DNA from: Pestalotiopsis fici W106-1
Taxonomy: Eukaryota; Ascomycota; Sordariomycetes; Amphisphaeriales; Sporocadaceae
DNA: 64,000 bases
Reading direction: 5' to 3'
Assembly (NCBI RefSeq): GCF_000516985.1
Contig: NW_006917100.1
Coordinates: 671,490 to 735,489, forward strand
Of the stretch, positions 59,408 through 64,000 are shown in pieces. Within the stretch, counting starts at the first letter, position 1, and every line of letters begins with the position of its first letter. The notes below the pieces were generated by a model, which ran no database searches, was not told the origin of the DNA, and was given only the letters and a program-made list of their open reading frames with translations. The position numbers were made by a program, and so were the translations under genes.

Positions 59408-59904
59408 ATGGATGGTATGGGGTATGTCAAGCTGTTACTCGAACCCTCGAATCCAAAAGGCCCAAGACTTCCAGACGGGCGCTGACATGGATATCAAATC
59501 CGCAGACTCACAGCCGCCGAGCAGCGCACGCTCGAGCAACGCCTCCAGAAGCGTCAGATGAAGGACTTTATGAACGTATGTCTTGCCATGTTCCTTCAAC
59601 AAACCGATACGCGACACCCTCCTTGGTTTCCTCTCCAGCAACATCGGAAATAGCCCACGACCACATACTTTTGCCAGAACATATCCAAACTGACCGTTTC
59701 CTTGTTGGAAAAACACAGATCTTTGGTAACCTCGTAGACCACTGCTTTGTATCGTGCGTCGACGACTTCACCTCCAAATCCCTGTCGAACCGCGAGACGG
59801 GCTGCATCACGCGGTGCGTCCAGAAGCAGATGGCCCAGTCCCAGCGCCTGAGCGAGCGCTTTGCCGAGCACAATGCTCAGCTTGCCCAGCAGGGTGGCCG
59901 GTAA
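59408..59904 (+). CDS. TIM9: Mitochondrial intermembrane-space chaperone Tim9
   Basis: Exons 59408-59421, 59506-59575 and 59719-59904 encode 89 residues. The first exon gives only MDGM and part of a Gly codon. LTAAEQRTLEQRLQKRQMKD is the N-terminal helix and mitochondrial intermembrane-space signal region. The twin CX3C motif is CFVSC and CITRC, as in all small Tims. The segment between, with DDFTSKSLSNRE, is characteristic of Tim9. With Tim10 it forms the hexamer that escorts carrier proteins to TIM22 or to the sorting machinery. Oxidative folding by Mia40 forms its two disulfides. Length is normal. Confidence 0.96.
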
Positions 59905-60545
59905 ACTCTCCGTGATTGCTACACGAGACTTGAGAAAATAGGGGACGAGGGGGCTTGGAGAAAGGAAAAGAAAAACCAAGTTTGGATCAATTCGCAAAGT
60001 AATGGTCTCTGCGTCGTTGTCTGCCAACACGATGGGATCTAGATCTCGGTGGCAGACGGCCGATCAAGTGTACAACATTGAAAATATTTGAGATGATGAC
60101 AGATTCAATGGCTTCATCGTCACTAGGAGGTGCTGCTGCTTATTGAGCACGCGGAAGGTATGAGAGGCGATCCATTGATCTACCTTGTGTATATTTGTAT
60201 ATTAGACGACGGTCGTCGAGCCGTGCATTTGCTGATTTCGGCAGCAAGGGTACAAGATGCATATCAGGAAAAAAATTTCACCTCTTTTTATGACGATATG
60301 ACAGTTTTCGCACTCAACGACAGGCAAAGATCGAGGTCCTTGAAAGTGTACAACATGAGTTCCCGCAGCCTCCTGGTTTTCTTTACTCTAGATCAATGTG
60401 ACGCCTCAACTCCCCGTATACCCGGGCTGCTGTATATTGGCGGTGCAAGGATGCCTCAAATTCATCATCATAATTCTACTGGGGTGTTTCATAACCTTTA
60501 AATACCCATCCATGTTCCGCAATAGGGGCGCATCACCCTTCTTTA
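59905..60545. other. Convergent spacer between TIM9 and NUP188
   Basis: 641 bp of 3' flanks, no gene supported. Confidence 0.6.
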
Positions 60546-63500
60546 TTACTCGAGCTCTTCACCGAGTACTGCTCTTACACCTTCCAACTGCTCGACAACC
60601 TTTTCTTCCAAACGGCTCTCATATCCTCGGGCCTTGCCGCTTTCCGTCGGTTTGCTGCCTTTCCACTCAATCTCTCTCTGGCCGAGCGGTACTAATCTCT
60701 CTCTAAGAATCTTGCGACTTCCGAGCCAGAATTCCACATTCTCCAGGGCGCTAGCCGCATCCCATTCCACCTCGGGAATGTCCCGGACATTGTTTGCACG
60801 TAAAGCGCCAAGAACCCGCGTGAGCAGGGCCAGATCGTGTATCTCTGAAACGGCGAGAAGCGTTATGTACGACGACTTACTACGATCTGTCTGTGTACGG
60901 CTTACTCCCGGCGCTTCAAAGCGCTCTATGCTGGCGGCCGTCAAGTTCGGGAACTGATTCAAAACATAGGCTACCTCGGGCGCAATTGTCGGGCCCAATG
61001 CTGTCAACACATTGAGGAGCAGTGGTACGACGCCCTTGGCCCAAATACTGTAGCACCGCTGCGGACCTACAGAGTCTGCAAACGGCGACACATTCGGTCG
61101 GTTGAGGTAGTTTGCCAGAGATGCCGAGGTCAAGTTGTTCAAGAGCCCATCACACGCAAGTTGCTCTGCAACAACGGGTAACGCTGACAATTCAAGCAAG
61201 AAAAGCAGTGATAGTTCACCATAGACTGGATCGCCCTTCTCTGCCAGCTTATCAGCCCAGGAGAACAATGAGACGGCAACGTGCACGGCGTCATGGGCAG
61301 CCATGATATTGACAATCTGTGTCTGATTCTGGCTAATGCCAGGAACGCAAAGACAAGCCTGCAGAATAGCATTGAGAATGGCAATGTCTTCTGGATAGAC
61401 GGAAGCATCAGAATCATGGATCAGTGAGACCAAAGTGCGGAAGCCCTTTGCTACGACACCGTCCAGAATTCCCAACACCGTCTGTGAGACATTTGATGAT
61501 GAGTCATTGACAGCCCGCTTTTGAGCAACGCTTTTTGTCAATTTTGCATCAGATGCCTTGACTTGCGCCCGCAAAGTCACGTATAGGAGCTTGAGAAGTG
61601 TCCGATACAGCGAGATGCTCTCCGACTGATATGGTTCTTTGATGATGCTGACTGTTGACCACAAAGCATTCAGCAGTTGCGCTACGTCTGCAGCGGACGG
61701 CGTATTGTCAGCGACCCGCTGTACGAGCAATAGTGCAAGGTTCACCCGGGACTCGGTCAGTCTCTCAAAGATTTGTTCATGTCCCTGGGTCGCCTCGTTG
61801 GCCTCCAGACACTGCTCAGCAACTTGCAGAGTTTGCTTCTTGAGGGCGTCGCTATTGGGGAGACAGTGACTAAGCTCTAGCAGAAGGAATTCCCATGCAT
61901 GGAATAGAGCCTGTAAGAAGATTAGTAACACGATGACATAACAGAGGGAACGATGTGGATGGACCTACAATTTGGGCGTCTACGAGAGAGAGATTCGCAT
62001 TTGCCTTTTCCATTTCGCTCTTGAATCCATTTCCTCGAACCCCAGACCATCCATTGTCGAATTTCAACATGGTATCGGCATAATTGAGAGCGTAATAGTA
62101 TTCGTTGCCCAACGAACGAGGTTCTAGTAGCGTTCTTTTAAACTCGCTGAGGCTGCAACCTGTATACTTGTTGTCAAAGTTCCTAGCAAAATTGGCATGC
62201 AAAGAGTCGTTGTAGCCCGAGACCAATACGCCTTCTCTAAGGAAGTAATCCAGATCTTGTGCGAGGTCTTTCGCCAAGCCGTCGGCCTGGCCCATTTGAC
62301 GGAGGTGAAATAGCTGCATAGCAAAAGTCTCGGCAATGTAGGCAGCCAGACGGGCTTCGTCGCAGGCTTGAAGCATATTTGCTTTGGAGATTACGTTTGA
62401 AGACTTGAGGTCCTTTACGTATTTCCGTAGGGCTGTCATAAAGGCCGTGTTCTTTTGCATGTTGAAGATCGTCCAGGGCCAGTAATTCTGGGCCGATGTG
62501 ATGAAGTCCAGTATCGATAGTGCTTCAGCCGGGGGTATGGAAGAGATGGATGAGAGTCGGTCCAGGGCAGAAAGTAGAACAGAGTTTGCTGATGGCTGAG
62601 AGGCCTTGTCATGACCGTTTCTTGCATCGCGCGGTGTTTTGCCCGTGAGAAGACAATTGGCCATCCATTGTTGTCTGTTTCGAACAATAGTCGAGAAGAA
62701 CCGCCAAACGATGCTTACTTCTGCTGTCTGGTTGAAAGGTTTGTCTAGCGATGAAAGCAGTTGCAAAAATGACCTTGAGGTTTGTGGTCCCAGATATCCA
62801 AGTAGTGATGGAGGCTCTCCTGTAGCTTCTCCAGCACTGACGACAAGTGCTTCCAAAAGCGAAATAGTTGGACCCCTGAACCCTTCGTGGGCAGCACAAA
62901 CGCGCGCGATGAACGGACTAGCTTTGAAGAGTTGCAGCTCTATAGTAGTTGATGATTGGTCAAAGAGGTTTGCAACTCTGACCAAGGTTGTGGCCAGTTG
63001 CAGGACAGCAATGGTCCGGTCACTGAGGGCCTTCAGTCCGTTTGCATAGACCGTCGTCCCTGGCCAGTGAACAGCTACCGCCAAAGTGGCCAGCAGTGGC
63101 TGAATACGCAAGCTTCCTGACGAAGGCGCCAGGAAACTGTCAATTATATACTTTGCGGCCATCTCCAGGGGGGCGGTCAGCTTCTTCTTGCTAGTCAATT
63201 CGCCCATGCTATATGTGTGAAGAATGAACTTGTTCAGTATAGGGATCAGATCCCGTATGAGTACTGTGCGTTGTAGTTCAGACGAGAACCGCCATGTCGA
63301 AGAGCTTTCCAACATGTCGACAGAAGCTTGAGATATCGCAAATGTGACTTGAGTGATCAGCTTATCCGAGACTCCCAGCCATACATTTTCAAAGCCTTGC
63401 TGCCTAGTGTTGGCCTTGCTGGGTGTTTTCCTTTGGACTGAACTGCTCATGGCGCTATCCACGAGGGTATTAAATAGCCTTGTTGCAGTGATCAGGAAGT

Positions 63501-64000
63501 TGTACTGCTCACTGGAAAGTTCCAAGGTTCCGGTTAGTCGCGAAAGACGTCCGCCGCGCGACTCATTACTCAACAACGCACAGCGACCAATATACGACCA
63601 AACCCGACCTGGCTGTAGTGGCACGATAGCATGGAGGAATTGAAGACATGCAGTGACGATAGACAGCATGGCGCTATCGGGTTCATTCTCGAGGTAGACA
63701 TCGAGAATGTCGCAAACCACAGAGATGATATCCTTAGTCCGCTTGAGAGCGCTGCTGGCTTCAGCTACAATCGCCAATCCAGGCACAGTGGCATGTTCCT
63801 TGTCTGAATTTCTGGACGCTTTGGTAGTCTCAACACGGATTAAAGTTGCAAAGAGAGAGATGATCTCTGCAACCTCTTCATCACTCAATACTCCGAGTTC
63901 GAGTCGATAGATGCTTGGCGATAGATTCACTGCCAGGCGTTTACCGAGCAGAGCCAAAGTAGAATGCTCATATTCCATCAACACAATTCTGCCCGAATCG
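60546..64000 (-). CDS. NUP188: Nucleoporin Nup188 (C-terminal part; 5' end outside window)
   Basis: The gene enters from the right edge in an open frame (first full codon at 63999). Exons 63999-61969 and 61910-60546 (58-bp intron, GTAGGT donor, TTACAG acceptor) give 1131 residues. The protein is alpha-helical throughout, as expected for an inner-ring scaffold nucleoporin. Diagnostic stretches are ALFHAWEFLLLELS at the exon join and, near the C-terminus, LLFLLELSALPVVAEQLA with SIWAKGVVPLLLNVLTALG and YVLNQFPNLTAASIERFEAP. Fungal Nup188 is about 1800 residues, so roughly a third lies outside the window. Nup188 binds Nic96 and Pom152 and shapes the pore. No breaks are seen in the visible part. 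Confidence 0.92.

Overview
The window is about 64 kb of nuclear DNA from a filamentous ascomycete, most probably a Sordariomycete close to Hypocreales. The lineage is an inference from protein signatures and gene style; no organism-specific marker was identified. The evidence is short introns of roughly 50-140 bp with GTRNGT donors, RCTRAY-like branch sites and YAG acceptors; tiny 5' exons (6, 9, 14, 21 and 28 nt); long pyrimidine-rich leaders; intergenic stretches of 0.3-3.5 kb; and a typical fungal gene set. There are no operons, phage, CRISPR or intact transposons. One 100-N assembly gap lies at 29015-29114.

Layout. A Zn2Cys6 transcription factor runs off the left edge (1-732, minus). Next come a YEATS-domain TAF14 (3597-4773, minus), the mitofusin FZO1 (6466-9312, minus), the ESCRT-III subunit VPS2 (10074-10942, plus), an iron-containing alcohol dehydrogenase of maleylacetate reductase type (11109-12332, minus), a PTC1-type PP2C phosphatase (14162-15940, plus) and a 1179-residue ADF-H protein with a PH-like C-terminus (19493-23430, plus). 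From 24535 to 28669 lies a tandem pair of LaeA/UMTA-like methyltransferase genes with the same intron phases. A BUD14-like SH3 protein (29844-33048, minus) is interrupted by an in-frame TAG. After a 3.4-kb gene-poor stretch come a (6-4) photolyase-type flavoprotein (36420-38356, plus) and two membrane-anchored proteins of unknown function (39184-40983 and 41835-42731, plus).

The right third is housekeeping-rich: MIC10 (43119-43510, minus) divergent from URB2 (44029-48252, plus); a small secreted protein with two WPWP motifs (49290-49825); a 2EXR/F-box-like protein (50468-51175); triosephosphate isomerase (52510-53524); mitoribosomal mL43 (53926-54463, minus) divergent from U1-70K (55019-56513, plus); MRT4 (57794-58695, minus) divergent from TIM9 (59408-59904, plus); and the C-terminal 1131 residues of NUP188 (60546 to the right edge, minus).

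Themes. Four genes serve mitochondria (FZO1, MIC10, mL43, TIM9) and two serve 60S ribosome assembly (URB2, MRT4). FZO1, BUD14, the ADF-H protein and VPS2 concern membranes and polarity. I see no biosynthetic cluster: the methyltransferase pair has no PKS, NRPS or P450 neighbour in the window. Exon boundaries were read from splice signals and reading-frame continuity, and each model given with exon coordinates keeps its frame. The least ordinary items are the TAG in the BUD14 homologue, the ATG-less second methyltransferase, the WPWP secreted protein, the N-terminally extended TAF14 and a tRNA-like Pol III unit near 48.6 kb.
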